Positions 26,717-36,800 of a stretch of 64,000 nt of DNA are shown here, piece by piece. Where the stretch lies: the NCBI GenBank assembly GCA_025210655.1, contig JAOARG010000017.1, positions 1-64,000 of the forward strand, read 5' to 3'. Position 1 is the first letter of the stretch. Every line of letters starts with the position of its first letter. The notes beneath the pieces are model-generated. The model was not told the DNA's origin. It did not search any database and was given only the letters and a program-made list of their open reading frames with translations. Both the position numbers and the translations under genes were made by a program. This stretch comes from Bacillota bacterium. GTDB taxonomy: Bacteria; Bacillota; Clostridia; Peptostreptococcales; Acidaminobacteraceae.

Positions 26717-27454
26717 CTATCTGTTTCCCCCTACGAACCTAAAATCTTCAAATATTACTACCGTAATATTATCATTTCCACCCCTGTCATTAGCAAGATT
26801 TACAAGCTTACCGCAAGACTCTTCCAAAGAATTACTTGTAATCAAATCGTATATTTCAAAGTCTTCAACTAAATTTGTAAGACCATCAGTAGCTAAAAGA
26901 ACCTTTTCACCTTCATATGGCATGGAAATCAATTGAATTTCTACCCCACTATCGCTCCCAACAGCTTGTGTAATAATATTTCTTTGAGGATGGTTTCTTG
27001 CTTCCTCCTCAGTAATTTCGCCTTTTTTAAGTAACTCTTCAACCAAAGAATGATCTGTTGTTATCTGATTAAGAACATCATTAACAAAATACACTCTGCT
27101 ATCACCAACATTACCTATATAAGCTTTTCCCTTAAAAAGATATAATATTGTTAAGGTTGTACCCATACCATCTAATGATTTTATGTCCTTAGAAATCTCA
27201 TAAAGTTTGGAATTCGCAAACCTTACTGACCTATCAATATATGATTCAATATGATCTTCATTGTCATCTTCATCAATAAGGGAATAAAAGTGAGCACAGA
27301 AAAACTTGATTGCATATCTACTGGCAATTTCTCCGGCATTATGACCACCCATACCATCAGCTACAATAAATAAACCCTTATTTTCATCAACATAATAACA
27401 ATCTTCATTATTATCCCTAACTTTTCCTACGTCTGTAATGTGTGCAAAATTCAA
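26717..27454 (-). CDS. stp: PP2C-type phosphatase (Stp/PrpC)
   Basis: This 245-residue phosphatase reverses PrkC phosphorylation. Metal-binding motifs are visible: DVGKVRDNNEDCYY, VADGMGGHNAGEIAS, GTTLTILYLF, GDSRVYF, DHSLVEELLKKG, LLATDGLTNLV and GGNDNITVVI. I chose TTG 27454, six bases after GGAGGG; the longer frame from TTG 27469 overlaps that site. The adjacent prkC start overlaps its stop region (TAGATG). Confidence 0.95.
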   Translation of the reverse strand: MNFAHITDVGKVRDNNEDCYYVDENKGLFIVADGMGGHNAGEIASRYAIKFFCAHFYSLIDEDDNEDHIESYIDRSVRFANSKLYEISKDIKSLDGMGTTLTILYLFKGKAYIGNVGDSRVYFVNDVLNQITTDHSLVEELLKKGEITEEEARNHPQRNIITQAVGSDSGVEIQLISMPYEGEKVLLATDGLTNLVEDFEIYDLITSNSLEESCGKLVNLANDRGGNDNITVVIFEDFRFVGGNR

Positions 27455-27512
27455 ATAGATCCCTCCCAAAACACATACAAAGAATTAAAACTCTTTTCTA
27501 GCTATGCTTAAA

Positions 27513-28847
27513 CTAGCTAAGGGAGAGCTTCTTCTTCTTTAATTTACAAATAAAAAATCCGTCTGTATTATCCTCATGGGGATACATTTCTATATTGTCA
27601 TATTCCTTAGAGTCAAATTTGATTTTTACTAGTTCAAATTCACTATTTTCCTTAAGGAATTTATTAACTGTATTTATATTCTCAATGTCATTGATTGTAC
27701 ATGTACTAAAGACAAGAATTCCATCATCCTTAACATATTTCGAAGCATTAAGAAGTATGTTATATTGAAGCTCAGATAATTCCTTTACCGATTCTAAAGT
27801 CATGTTGTACTTTATCTCAGGTTTTCTTTTTATAATTCCAAGACCTGAACAGGGAGCATCAACAAGTACCTTATCAAAATAATTATCATAATCGGAGTTG
27901 TGAACTGTCCCGTCTTCTTTTTTACAATTAACGATATTAATTCCAAGTCTATCAAATGTATCATTCATAAGATCTAACTTATGGTCGAATACATCCCTTG
28001 CTTCAATTTGCCCTTGATTGTTCATGACTTGAGCTATATGTGAAGTCTTTCCACCTGGGGCAGAACATAAATCCAAGACCTTTTCTCCTGCTTTCGGATC
28101 GAGAACCTCTGCCACTAACATTGATGATTCATCTTGAACATAATAATATCCTTTTTTATATTCTTCTGTTTCATCAATATTATTCGATCCCAAATTATCT
28201 ACTATTATTCCATAGCTAGATATCTCAGATTTCTTTACAGACATCCCTATGGACTCTAGTCTCTTAATCAGACTTTCCCTATCTATTTTAAGAGTATTAG
28301 TTCTTAAAACAAGTTTAGGCTCCTCATTAAGACCAATTAACAAGCTCTCTGTATTTTCCCCAAACTTACTAGCAAACAACTCTATCATCCATATTGGATA
28401 AGAGTATTTTATACTTAAATATTCCATATTATTTTTACTTACTATTTCATTTGTCTTTTCCATATTTCTTAGATAATTTCTCAATATGCCATTAACAAAA
28501 GCTCCATATCTACCATTGTATTTTTTAGTAATTTTAACTGCTTCATTAACAACAGCAAATGATGGTATTTTGTCCATAAAATTTATTTGATATACTGACA
28601 TTCTTAAAATATTCAGTACTTTATTATCAATTTTTTTCAAACGCACAGAAGACAACTTTCTAATAATGTAATCCAAATAAATCTTATTTTCAACAACTCC
28701 GTATACAATTCTATATATGAGCCCCTTGTCTAAATCATCAATATCTTGGGACTTAGCAACCTTTTTAAGAACTATATTTGAATAAGCTCCATTTTCAAAA
28801 ATTTCTTCTAATATTTCAACAATTACTTTTCTAGGATTTCTTTTCAT
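27513..28847 (-). CDS. rsmB: 16S rRNA (cytosine967-C5)-methyltransferase RsmB
   Basis: A 444-residue protein with a NusB-like N-terminal domain (residues 1-140) and a SAM methyltransferase domain: VLDLCSAPGGKTSHIAQ, VDAPCSGLGIIKRKPEIK with one catalytic cysteine, and FSTCTINDIEN with the second. It is the first gene of the operon running to thiN, after the yugP terminator and an extended -10 promoter. Confidence 0.96.
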   Translation of the reverse strand: MKRNPRKVIVEILEEIFENGAYSNIVLKKVAKSQDIDDLDKGLIYRIVYGVVENKIYLDYIIRKLSSVRLKKIDNKVLNILRMSVYQINFMDKIPSFAVVNEAVKITKKYNGRYGAFVNGILRNYLRNMEKTNEIVSKNNMEYLSIKYSYPIWMIELFASKFGENTESLLIGLNEEPKLVLRTNTLKIDRESLIKRLESIGMSVKKSEISSYGIIVDNLGSNNIDETEEYKKGYYYVQDESSMLVAEVLDPKAGEKVLDLCSAPGGKTSHIAQVMNNQGQIEARDVFDHKLDLMNDTFDRLGINIVNCKKEDGTVHNSDYDNYFDKVLVDAPCSGLGIIKRKPEIKYNMTLESVKELSELQYNILLNASKYVKDDGILVFSTCTINDIENINTVNKFLKENSEFELVKIKFDSKEYDNIEMYPHEDNTDGFFICKLKKKKLSLS

Positions 28848-28878
28848 TATAAACTCCTTTTCCTATGTTAACTTTATA

Positions 28879-28887
28879 ATTATATCA
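28879..28887 (-). promoter_or_regulatory. Extended -10 promoter of the rsmB operon
   Basis: On the minus strand TGATATAAT is an extended -10 element (TGnTATAAT) about 35 bases before the rsmB start. The -35 region (TTTAAT) is weak, as is usual for this class. It lies just downstream of the yugP terminator. Confidence 0.65.
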
Positions 28888-28923
28888 AAAAATCAGCTAT
28901 TATTAAAATTAATCTTTGTTTAC

Positions 28924-28950
28924 AAAAAAAGAGTACGGCAAAGCCGTACC
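28924..28950 (-). terminator. Intrinsic terminator after yugP
   Basis: GTACGGC and GCCGTAC form a tight stem with a three-base loop followed by CTCTTTTTTTGT on the minus strand. A strong terminator, ending the priA...yugP group. Confidence 0.95.
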
Positions 28951-28963
28951 CTTATCTTTACAA

Positions 28964-29650
28964 TTAATCTCTATTTCTGATCATTAAAAGTCTCATCAAT
29001 TGAGCTAAACTCATCGCTACTGCCGCCACATAAGTTAATGCTGCAGCATTAAGCATTTTTCTAGCTCCTGGAACTTCATCTTCATATAGTACATTTAAGT
29101 CTCCAAGCAATCTAATTGCTCTATTACTTGCATTAAATTCTACTGGTAAAGTAACCATTTGGAAAAGAATAACTCCTAGGAAAAATACAATTCCTAAATC
29201 AATTAAACCTGTACTAGAGAAAAGTACTCCTAATACAACAAGTACCCAAACGAAATTTTGAGTTACACTAACTACAGGAGCTAGTAAAGATCTAAATGTT
29301 AAAGGTACATAACCTTTTGCATGCTGAAGGGCATGGCCACATTCATGGGCTGCTACACTTACAGATGCAATAGAACTTCCCCTAAATATTCCTGAAGAAA
29401 GTCTTACAACCCTTCTTCTTGGATCATAATGATCTGATAGTTTACCACCGATTTCAACTACTTGAACATCGTATAAACCATTCATATCTAATATTCTTCT
29501 TGCAACTTCATATCCTGTTGTACCTCTTCTTGTGGATACTTTAGAAAATCTTCCATATGCACTAGAAACCATACCCTGTGCTATAAATGCTAAAATCATA
29601 GCTGGTATAATATATTGTAATCCAGTAAATCCATAAGGCGTAAAAAACAT
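28964..29650 (-). CDS. YugP-family membrane zinc metallopeptidase
   Basis: The 228-residue protein has an N-terminal membrane helix (IIPAMILAFIAQGMV), the zinc site AAHECGHALQHA (HECGH, an HEXXH form), two or three further hydrophobic segments (VVSVTQNFVWVLVVLG; IDLGIVFFLGVILF) and a conserved LPVEFNASNRA. It belongs to the neutral zinc metallopeptidase family PF04298; substrates are unknown. It lies between fmt and rsmB, a regular position in Clostridia, and ends at a strong terminator. Confidence 0.9.
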   Translation of the reverse strand: MFFTPYGFTGLQYIIPAMILAFIAQGMVSSAYGRFSKVSTRRGTTGYEVARRILDMNGLYDVQVVEIGGKLSDHYDPRRRVVRLSSGIFRGSSIASVSVAAHECGHALQHAKGYVPLTFRSLLAPVVSVTQNFVWVLVVLGVLFSSTGLIDLGIVFFLGVILFQMVTLPVEFNASNRAIRLLGDLNVLYEDEVPGARKMLNAAALTYVAAVAMSLAQLMRLLMIRNRD

Positions 29651-29764
29651 AATATCACTCCTACATCTCTATTCATATTATTATAGTAATACTACCATCA
29701 CTTTATTAACAAAATGTGAATACACTTAAAAGAAAGTGAAAACTGATTTATACAATTTGTTAAA

Positions 29765-30691
29765 CTACTTAAGAATAGTACCTGCTTTTATTTCATGGCC
29801 TAACAGATAACTTTTAACATCCATTCTCTTTTTATTAGGAAACTGGACTTCTTTTACTACAACATAACCTTTACCAGCTTTAACAGTAAAACTGTCTTTA
29901 GATACTTCAACAATTTCTCCAAGTTCTCCTTCTCTTCCACTATCCCTATACTCCGTAAGGAAAATTTTTAGTGTAGAATCTTCAAAACTTGTGTGTGCAA
30001 CTGGCCAAGGGTTGAAGCCCCTTACCATATTACATATTTCAATTCCGGATTTATTCCAATCTATCTTTGAAATTTCCTTATCCATTTTTGGAGCATAAGA
30101 ACTTTGTGAATCATCCTGCTTCTCCCTTGGAGCAAGGCCATCTTTAATTGCATCAACAGTCTTTTCCAGTAATGCTGGACTCATATCCATTAAAGCATCA
30201 TGTAACTCTCCTGCAGTCATTGTAGGAGTAATTTCTACAGTTGATTTATATATAATGTCTCCCGTATCAAGACCTTCATCCATATACATAGTTGTAACAC
30301 CAGATAGAGTCTCACCATTTACAACTGCCCAGTTTATAGGAGCTGCTCCACGATATTTCGGTAATAAAGATGTATGAACATTTACACATCCAAGTCTTGG
30401 AACATCTAAAACTTCCTTAGATAAAATTTGTCCATATGCTATAACCACAATCAAATCAGGATTTAAACTCTTAAGGATTTCAACTTCTTCTGCATTTTTT
30501 ACCCTTTTTGGTTGATATACAGGAATATCATGCTTTAAAGCAACTTCCTTAACAGGGGACATGGCTAATTTCTTACCTCTTCCCTTTGGTCTGTCAGGTT
30601 GAGTATAACATCCTACAACATTGTATTTTTCTATTAACATTTCAAAAGATTTTACTGCAATTTCTGGGGTGCCCATAAATACTATATTCAA
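29765..30691 (-). CDS. fmt: Methionyl-tRNA formyltransferase
   Basis: A 308-residue enzyme that formylates initiator Met-tRNA. It begins MNIVFMGTPEIAVKS and has the formyl-donor/catalytic segment VNVHTSLLPKYRGAAPINWAV plus GDTTG-type MDEGLDTGDI. The C-terminal OB domain contains the typical FNPWPVAHT. The start is TTG behind AGGTGATTG. It follows def by 12 bp; the two act on the same N-terminal formyl group. Confidence 0.97.
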   Translation of the reverse strand: MNIVFMGTPEIAVKSFEMLIEKYNVVGCYTQPDRPKGRGKKLAMSPVKEVALKHDIPVYQPKRVKNAEEVEILKSLNPDLIVVIAYGQILSKEVLDVPRLGCVNVHTSLLPKYRGAAPINWAVVNGETLSGVTTMYMDEGLDTGDIIYKSTVEITPTMTAGELHDALMDMSPALLEKTVDAIKDGLAPREKQDDSQSSYAPKMDKEISKIDWNKSGIEICNMVRGFNPWPVAHTSFEDSTLKIFLTEYRDSGREGELGEIVEVSKDSFTVKAGKGYVVVKEVQFPNKKRMDVKSYLLGHEIKAGTILK

Positions 30692-30703
30692 ACAATCACC
30701 TAC

Positions 30704-31153
30704 TTATTCATTAATTACTTTATCTTTAAATAACACACCATTTAAGTGGTCAATTTCATGACAAAGTGCTCTAGCTAAGAGTTCTGTACCTTCAACCATT
30801 ATTTCTTCACCATTTTCATTTAGTCCCTTAACAGCAACATTCATAGGTCTCTCAACCATACCATTATATCCTGGTATACTTAAACAACCCTCTTCTTCAA
30901 TTTGCTCACCATCTTGGTAAACCATTTCTGGATTGATGATTGCAAAAGGACCCTCATCATCGTACATATCTAAAACAATTATTCTCTTTAATATACCGAT
31001 TTGAGGTGCAGCTAAACCAACACCATCAGCATCATGCATAGTTTCGATCATATCACTAATTAATTGTCTTATCTTATCATTCACCTCAGGAACTTCTTTA
31101 GATACTTTTCTTAGTACCTCATCTCCATCAGTTCTAATATTTCTAATAGCCAT
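30704..31153 (-). CDS. def: Peptide deformylase
   Basis: A 149-residue metalloenzyme removing the formyl group from new proteins. All three motifs are present: [19 protein letters not shown] with the metal-binding cysteine, and CHEIDHLNG with the HEXXH zinc/iron site. It lies between priA and fmt and starts at ATG after AAGGAGG. Confidence 0.98.
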   Translation of the reverse strand: MAIRNIRTDGDEVLRKVSKEVPEVNDKIRQLISDMIETMHDADGVGLAAPQIGILKRIIVLDMYDDEGPFAIINPEMVYQDGEQIEEEGCLSIPGYNGMVERPMNVAVKGLNENGEEIMVEGTELLARALCHEIDHLNGVLFKDKVINE

Positions 31154-31169
31154 ATTGTTTCCTCCTTAT

Positions 31170-33623
31170 TTATAAAAAGCTTATCGAGTTTAAATCTAGG
31201 CTTAAATAAGCCTTCTTGTCATCAATCAATTTATCCCTATTACTTATACATACATATTTAATTATATCTCTAATTTTCTTTTGGTCAAGTTTTGAATATT
31301 TTAATATTACTTGCCATCTATATTTATTGTTGATTTTTTCTATACTAGCAGGTGTTGGTTGATAAAGTTCAATAGATTCAACAAAATTTTGTGAATCAAC
31401 TACTTTTTTAAGACCATTATATATTCTGCTAATACCATTTCTAGCTCCATTATCATTTTCAGAAATCACTAAAATATTAGCAATATATTTAAATGGTGGA
31501 TATCCAAAGGTTCTTCTCATGGATATTTCATACTTATAAAAAGTTTCATAATCATGATTTTTAGAAGTAACAATTGCATAATCATCCGGTTCGTAAGTTT
31601 GTAAAATACACATTCCTTTTTTACCAAATCTACCTGCTCTTCCAGCAACCTGTGTAATTAATTGAAAAGTACTCTCAGAGGATTTATAGTCTGGAAAGTT
31701 AAGCATCATGTCTGCTGCAACTACACCTACCAAAGTAACATTTTCAAAATTAAATCCTTTAGCTACCATTTTAGTTCCAACAAGAATGTCAATCTCATTG
31801 TTTTCCATTTTACTAACTATTTCGTCTACTGAGTTCTTCTTAGAAGTAGTTACAGAATCCATTCTCTCAAGTCTAGCTTCCGGGAAAAGTCTCTTAAGCT
31901 CATTCATTACCCTTTCAGTACCTAGACCAACAAAGCTCATATTATCAGACTCACATGTAGGACATATTTCAGGTATATGAATTCTATAGTCACAATAATT
32001 ACAAGTCCCTGTATTATTGTAATCATGATAAACCAAGGCTATATCACATTTTGGACATTTAATTACTGAACCACATTCCTTACATGACACAAAATTAGCA
32101 TATCCTTTTCTGTTGATAAAAATAATTGTCTGCTCTTTTTTTGAAAGATTATCTTTCATTGCTTTAAGTAAATCACGGCTGAAAACGCCATCATTACCAG
32201 AATTAAGTTCTTTCCTCATATCAATTATTTTTGTTTCTGGTAATTCAAGATTATTAAATCTTTCCGTCAACTTATATAACTTACCATCACCTTCAATATT
32301 TTCATAATAACTTTCAACAGAAGGGGTAGCACTACCTAAAACTAAAGCACCCTTATGATATTTACTTAAATATCTAGCTAGGTCATGGGTTAGATATTTA
32401 GGATTGGAATCAGACTTATAAGAACTTTCATGCTCCTCATCAATTACAATCAAACCCAACTTGCTTACAGGAGCAAAAATGCCTGATCTTGCACCTATGA
32501 TTATTTTATACTTCCCTGTCATAATTCCTCTAAACTGATCATACCTCTCCCCTATAGATAGCTTTGAATGTAGTACAGCTACTTGATCTCCAAAGTACTC
32601 CATTACTTTCTTAACCAGTTGAGAGGTTAATGCAATTTCCGGAACCAAAATAATACTCTGTTTTTCGAGAATAAGAAATCTCTTCATTAACTCTAAATAT
32701 ATATATGTCTTTCCACTACCAGTAATTCCTTTAATAAGTGACTGGTAATCACCAATCTCCCATCTTTCCATAATATCGTCTACTATAGATTTCTGGGACT
32801 TTGTCAATTCAAGTTCAGCAGGATTTTTTTCTGATATTTCATAGGGATACCTAAACTTACTCTCTCTTTCAACTTCGATTATACCTAACTCTTTTAGTCT
32901 GTCGAAAACTCCCCTAGAAACCCCTAACTTTTGAGATAAAGTACTTACTTCCTCACTATGGTTTTCTAGGAAAAATTCAAGAACTTTTCTTTGTGACTTA
33001 TATGATGCAGGAATTTTTCCCAAAATTTTTTCCATTTCATCATGTTCAAAATTACGTCTCGCAACAAGTCTAAACAACTGATTTGCATCCCTAATAAACC
33101 TTGGTACTTCTGTTATCCATTTGTTTTTAACCATCTTCTTCAGTACTTTTGAATCAACATTACTCAAATGTTCTAATATTTCTTTTTCAGATACGTATTT
33201 CTTCTTATTTACATACTCAACTACTTCAGCCTCATTCAACTTTAATATTTTAACAATTTTCTTTTTAGCTGGGACATAATATAGTTCTTTTTTTAGCTTT
33301 GTACCAGGAGGTATCACAACCTGGAGAGCTTCATAATAAGTACATAAATAAGTTCTTTTCAGATATTTTATCATTTCCAGTTGCTCTGTACTTAGATTTA
33401 CTTCATCATCTAGAAGCTGATATATGTTCTTAGTTCTAAAGTTGCCATCTATACTTTCCTTTAAAGCAACAACATAACCATCAATTCTGTTGTTACCCAT
33501 TCCAAAAGGAACAATTACCCTAGAACCAACCTTTACAGTTTCTAATAGATTTTCTGGAACTTTATATGTAAATATTCTGTCCAGCTCCCTAGAGCTATTA
33601 GATAACAAAACTAAAGCAAACAT
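31170..33623 (-). CDS. priA: Primosomal helicase PriA
   Basis: This 817-residue helicase restarts stalled forks by loading the replisome. It has the N-terminal DNA-binding domain (RELDRIFTYKVP), GITGSGKTYIYLELM (Walker A), DEEHESSYKSD (motif II), LGSATPSVES (motif III), and a zinc region with CKEC, CPKC, CNYC and CPTC pairs. QVAGRAGRFGKKG follows. I chose ATG 33623, five bases after GGAGG, over an in-frame start 12 bases upstream. Confidence 0.97.
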   Translation of the reverse strand: MFALVLLSNSSRELDRIFTYKVPENLLETVKVGSRVIVPFGMGNNRIDGYVVALKESIDGNFRTKNIYQLLDDEVNLSTEQLEMIKYLKRTYLCTYYEALQVVIPPGTKLKKELYYVPAKKKIVKILKLNEAEVVEYVNKKKYVSEKEILEHLSNVDSKVLKKMVKNKWITEVPRFIRDANQLFRLVARRNFEHDEMEKILGKIPASYKSQRKVLEFFLENHSEEVSTLSQKLGVSRGVFDRLKELGIIEVERESKFRYPYEISEKNPAELELTKSQKSIVDDIMERWEIGDYQSLIKGITGSGKTYIYLELMKRFLILEKQSIILVPEIALTSQLVKKVMEYFGDQVAVLHSKLSIGERYDQFRGIMTGKYKIIIGARSGIFAPVSKLGLIVIDEEHESSYKSDSNPKYLTHDLARYLSKYHKGALVLGSATPSVESYYENIEGDGKLYKLTERFNNLELPETKIIDMRKELNSGNDGVFSRDLLKAMKDNLSKKEQTIIFINRKGYANFVSCKECGSVIKCPKCDIALVYHDYNNTGTCNYCDYRIHIPEICPTCESDNMSFVGLGTERVMNELKRLFPEARLERMDSVTTSKKNSVDEIVSKMENNEIDILVGTKMVAKGFNFENVTLVGVVAADMMLNFPDYKSSESTFQLITQVAGRAGRFGKKGMCILQTYEPDDYAIVTSKNHDYETFYKYEISMRRTFGYPPFKYIANILVISENDNGARNGISRIYNGLKKVVDSQNFVESIELYQPTPASIEKINNKYRWQVILKYSKLDQKKIRDIIKYVCISNRDKLIDDKKAYLSLDLNSISFL

Positions 33624-33691
33624 ATATACCTCCAAAATATAAGACCAATAAAAAATCAGTCTCTAACAAATAGCCTAATATATCTTAACGT

Positions 33692-33735
33692 AAAAATCTC
33701 TAAAAGCAATATAAATAAATACTTCTAGAGATTTT
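33692..33735 (-). terminator. Probable terminator after coaBC
   Basis: AAATCTCTA and TAGAGATTT pair across a 23-base A/T loop, followed by TTTTTAC on the minus strand. The long loop lowers confidence; some read-through into priA is likely. Confidence 0.6.
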
Positions 33736-33743
33736 GTCTTTTC

Positions 33744-34934
33744 CTAAATCAACTTTGCAATCTTGTCAAAAATCTTACCAGCAACTTCATACTTGCTCAT
33801 CATTCCATAGCTCTCACAATTGAAGTCTTTATCGATTATTGTAACAACATTTGTATCACCACTAAATCCTGCATTTTTATCAGTTATATCATTAGCAACA
33901 ATAAAATCCAAATTTTTAGTAGTAATTTTCTCTTTTGCATACTCTAATACATTATTAGTTTCAGCAGCAAATCCAACAAGTATCTGATGTTTCTTGTTCA
34001 TTCCTAAATTCTTAAGAATATCCTTATTTCTAACCAACTTTATACTTAAATCATCTTCAGATTTCTTCATTTTTCTATCAAAAACAGACTCAGGTCTATA
34101 ATCAGAAACTGCAGCAGCTTTGATTATTATATCAGCATCTTCAGATTTTTTCATTACTTCATCATACATTTCCTGTGCTGTATCTACACCCACATAATCA
34201 ACACCATCTGGCTTATCTAAATGGGTTGGTCCAGAAACTAGAGTTACATGTGCCCCTCTATCCCTAGCCATTTTACAAATCTCATAACCCATCTTTCCAG
34301 TAGACTTATTCGAAAGATATCTAACAGGATCAATAGCTTCCCTTGTAGGGCCAGCAGTTACAAGAACTTTCTTACCCTCCAAATCCTTCTCTTTCTTAAA
34401 ATAGTCGATTACGGCATCAACTATTGCATCAGGAGATGCAAGTTTACCCTTACCAACATAATTACAAGCAAGTCTACCTTCTACAGGATCAACAAATTCA
34501 CATCCGAAACTCTTCAGTTTCTCAACATTTTCCTGAGTAACAGGATGTTCATACATATTTACATTCATGGCTGGAGCGATTAGGATATGCCCCCTTGTGG
34601 CCATAATAGTAGTAGATATCATATCATCTGCTATACCATGGGCCATCTTAGCCATTATATTTGCTGTAGCTGGTGCAAGAAGAAATAGATCCGCCTTATC
34701 AGCTAAAGAAATGTGCTTTACATCCCAAGATTTAGGCTCTTCAAACATATCAGTAACTACAAAATTACCGGATAAAGTTTGAAAAGTTAGGGGTGTAACA
34801 AATTCTTGAGCAGCTTTTGACATAATTACATCAATATTGGCACCAAGTTTTCTAAGTTTACTTACTACGTCAACAACTTTGTATACTGCAATACCACCGT
34901 TAACACCAATTACAATGTTCTTACCCTTAAGCAT
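33744..34934 (-). CDS. coaBC: CoaBC, phosphopantothenoylcysteine synthase/decarboxylase
   Basis: A 396-residue bifunctional enzyme of coenzyme A synthesis. The N-terminal flavin decarboxylase half shows the start KNIVIGVNGGIAVYK, the PAMNVNMYEHP segment and the cysteine loop GRLACNYVGKG. The C-terminal synthase half begins at KKVLVTAGPTREAIDPVRYLSN and includes KMKKSEDDLSIKLVRNKDIL. It follows rpoZ by 19 bp in the yicC-gmk-rpoZ-coaBC string. Confidence 0.97.
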   Translation of the reverse strand: MLKGKNIVIGVNGGIAVYKVVDVVSKLRKLGANIDVIMSKAAQEFVTPLTFQTLSGNFVVTDMFEEPKSWDVKHISLADKADLFLLAPATANIMAKMAHGIADDMISTTIMATRGHILIAPAMNVNMYEHPVTQENVEKLKSFGCEFVDPVEGRLACNYVGKGKLASPDAIVDAVIDYFKKEKDLEGKKVLVTAGPTREAIDPVRYLSNKSTGKMGYEICKMARDRGAHVTLVSGPTHLDKPDGVDYVGVDTAQEMYDEVMKKSEDADIIIKAAAVSDYRPESVFDRKMKKSEDDLSIKLVRNKDILKNLGMNKKHQILVGFAAETNNVLEYAKEKITTKNLDFIVANDITDKNAGFSGDTNVVTIIDKDFNCESYGMMSKYEVAGKIFDKIAKLI

Positions 34935-34953
34935 ATCGATTCTCCTTTACAGA

Positions 34954-35205
34954 CTATACAGTCTCTTCTTCTTCCTCTTCAACAACAGGCTCTACAACTC
35001 TTTCCGGAACCTCTGAAGCCTTACAGATTTCAATCTTGTCGTCATAAATTTCCTGAACAGCCATTGATAAAGGCTTAGATGAATCACCATACTGCTCAGC
35101 ATCTATACCTTCCAAAATATCTCTAGCTCTCTTTGAAGCAGCAATAACTAGTGCATATCTACTTCCAGTCTTATCTATTAGTTCATTAATCGCAGGTTTT
35201 AACAT
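34954..35205 (-). CDS. rpoZ: RNA polymerase omega subunit
   Basis: An 83-residue protein with the omega core NELIDKTGSRYALVIAASKRARD and an acidic C-terminal tail ending EEEEETV. Omega helps assemble RNA polymerase. Its start overlaps the gmk stop by one base, the standard gmk-rpoZ arrangement. Confidence 0.95.
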   Translation of the reverse strand: MLKPAINELIDKTGSRYALVIAASKRARDILEGIDAEQYGDSSKPLSMAVQEIYDDKIEICKASEVPERVVEPVVEEEEEETV

Positions 35206-35831
35206 TAAATTTCCTCCTTATATAGGTTTAGTAAATATTCTAAATTCCCATCAATCTTTTGAGATTGGGAATCAATTATTGATTCTAATCTTTCCACGGC
35301 GTTTTCAACTTCGTCATTCATAATATAATAGTCATATTCCTTCATTAGACAAATCTCTTCATACGCCTTGCTAAATCTTAATTTAAGTGATTCTTCCGTT
35401 TCACTTCCCCTTTTTACTATTCTATCTTTAAGTTCTTTAAGACTTGGTGGTAGAATAAATACGAAAACCCCTTCAGGATATTTCTCTTTTACCTGAAGTG
35501 CCCCTTGAATATCAATTTCAAGAAGTACATTCTTTCCTTCGTTTATTTTATTTAAAACGAATTCTTTTGGAGTCCCGTAATAGTTTTCATAAACTTTTGC
35601 ATATTCTAGAAAATCATCATTTTCTATAGATTTTTCAAAGTCTTCTTTTTTAGTGAAAAAATAATTAACACCATGGACTTCTCCATCCCTTGGACTTCTA
35701 GTTGTAGCAGAAACTGAAATTTCTACATTGTCATAATCTTTTAAAAGCTCTTTACATATAGTTCCTTTTCCTACCCCAGAAGGTCCGGACACAACAATCA
35801 ATGCACCTTTTTTCTTCATTTGTGAAAACAC
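35205..35831 (-). CDS. gmk: Guanylate kinase
   Basis: A nucleotide kinase converting GMP to GDP, with P-loop VSGPSGVGKGT, the GMP-binding SVSATTRSPRDGEVHG and YYGTPKEFV segments, and DIQGALQVK. The start is uncertain: the frame opens at GTG 35831, very close to AAGGAG, while ATG 35819 (MKKKGALIVV) is better conserved but 14 bases from that site. yicC ends 18 bp upstream. No remA gene lies between yicC and gmk, where many Bacillota have one. Confidence 0.95.
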   Translation of the reverse strand: MFSQMKKKGALIVVSGPSGVGKGTICKELLKDYDNVEISVSATTRSPRDGEVHGVNYFFTKKEDFEKSIENDDFLEYAKVYENYYGTPKEFVLNKINEGKNVLLEIDIQGALQVKEKYPEGVFVFILPPSLKELKDRIVKRGSETEESLKLRFSKAYEEICLMKEYDYYIMNDEVENAVERLESIIDSQSQKIDGNLEYLLNLYKEEI

Positions 35832-35848
35832 ATCTCCTTCAATACTAT

Positions 35849-36730
35849 TTACTCTATATTTTGAATTTGTTCCCTAATTTTCTCCAGCTCACTCTTCATT
35901 GATATTACATAGTTTGAAATATCAATATCAGGAGACTTTGATCCTATAGTATTGACTTCCCTGTTCATTTCCTGAAGTAAGAAATCCAATTTTCTACCTA
36001 TAGAGCCACCACTACCTAGTATTGTGATTAACTGCTCAAAATGACTTTTAAGCCTTACAATTTCTTCAGTAATATTAGTCTTATCAGCATATACAGCAAT
36101 TTCTTGATTGATTCTTGACTCATCAATCTCTACATCGCTATCAAGTAGTTCCCTAATTCTTTCTATCATTTTATTCTTATGAGTTTCTACTATTTCAGGT
36201 GAAATTTTCTCAATTGAATCAAGGCTTTCTTCAATTAAACCTTTTCTCATAACAACATCTTTAACTAACTTCTCACCTTCAACTAATCTCATACCCACAA
36301 GTTTTTCAATAGCTGATGTACAAGCATTTTCTAAACAATTCCAGATTAATTCTTCGTCAGCTTCATTAGCTTCAAGCTTTATAGCATCTGGAAACTTAGA
36401 TACTAGACCAACAGAAATATCATCCCTAAGTCCATATCTTGCAATAATTTCCTTAAGCACACCATGATAGTTATCCATTAATTGAAAGTCAGGAACTATT
36501 TTATAATCACTCATTTCCTTCTTTTCATAATTAATATATATCTCTACACGACCCCTAGTGATATGTTCTTTTACAATTTTTTTGATATTTTCTTCAAATA
36601 CCAAAGCTCTCTTGCCACCCTTAACTATTATGTCACTATATCTATGATTGACTGATTTAATTTCTACTGTAAATTTTATATATTCATTTTCAGCTTCTCC
36701 TCTTCCGAAGCCTGTCATACTGTAAACCAT
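35849..36730 (-). CDS. yicC: YicC-family endoribonuclease-like protein
   Basis: The 293-residue protein begins MVYSMTGFGRGEAE and ends with a region typical of the DUF1732 C-terminus (GRKLDFLLQEMNREVNTIGSK). YicC family members have been described as endoribonucleases. The coiled middle region (VETHKNKMIERIRELL) is also typical. No good ribosome binding site precedes the ATG; instead a structured leader does. It heads the gmk-rpoZ-coaBC group. Confidence 0.93.
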   Translation of the reverse strand: MVYSMTGFGRGEAENEYIKFTVEIKSVNHRYSDIIVKGGKRALVFEENIKKIVKEHITRGRVEIYINYEKKEMSDYKIVPDFQLMDNYHGVLKEIIARYGLRDDISVGLVSKFPDAIKLEANEADEELIWNCLENACTSAIEKLVGMRLVEGEKLVKDVVMRKGLIEESLDSIEKISPEIVETHKNKMIERIRELLDSDVEIDESRINQEIAVYADKTNITEEIVRLKSHFEQLITILGSGGSIGRKLDFLLQEMNREVNTIGSKSPDIDISNYVISMKSELEKIREQIQNIE

Positions 36731-36800
36731 GAAGTATTGTTACAGGATCCCTTGTCATTAAGACTACTCCTGCAACTGACCTCCCCTCATCATATTTTAT
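36731..36800 (-). other. Structured 5' leader of yicC
   Basis: Between the promoter and yicC the transcript contains TTGCAGGA and TCCTGTAA, which form an 8-bp stem with one G-U pair, enclosing GTC/GAC. GAGGGGAGG sits just before the stem, far from the yicC ATG. A 40-codon open frame (TTG 36810 to a stop inside yicC) also crosses it. Could be a leader peptide or cis-acting RNA. Confidence 0.45.
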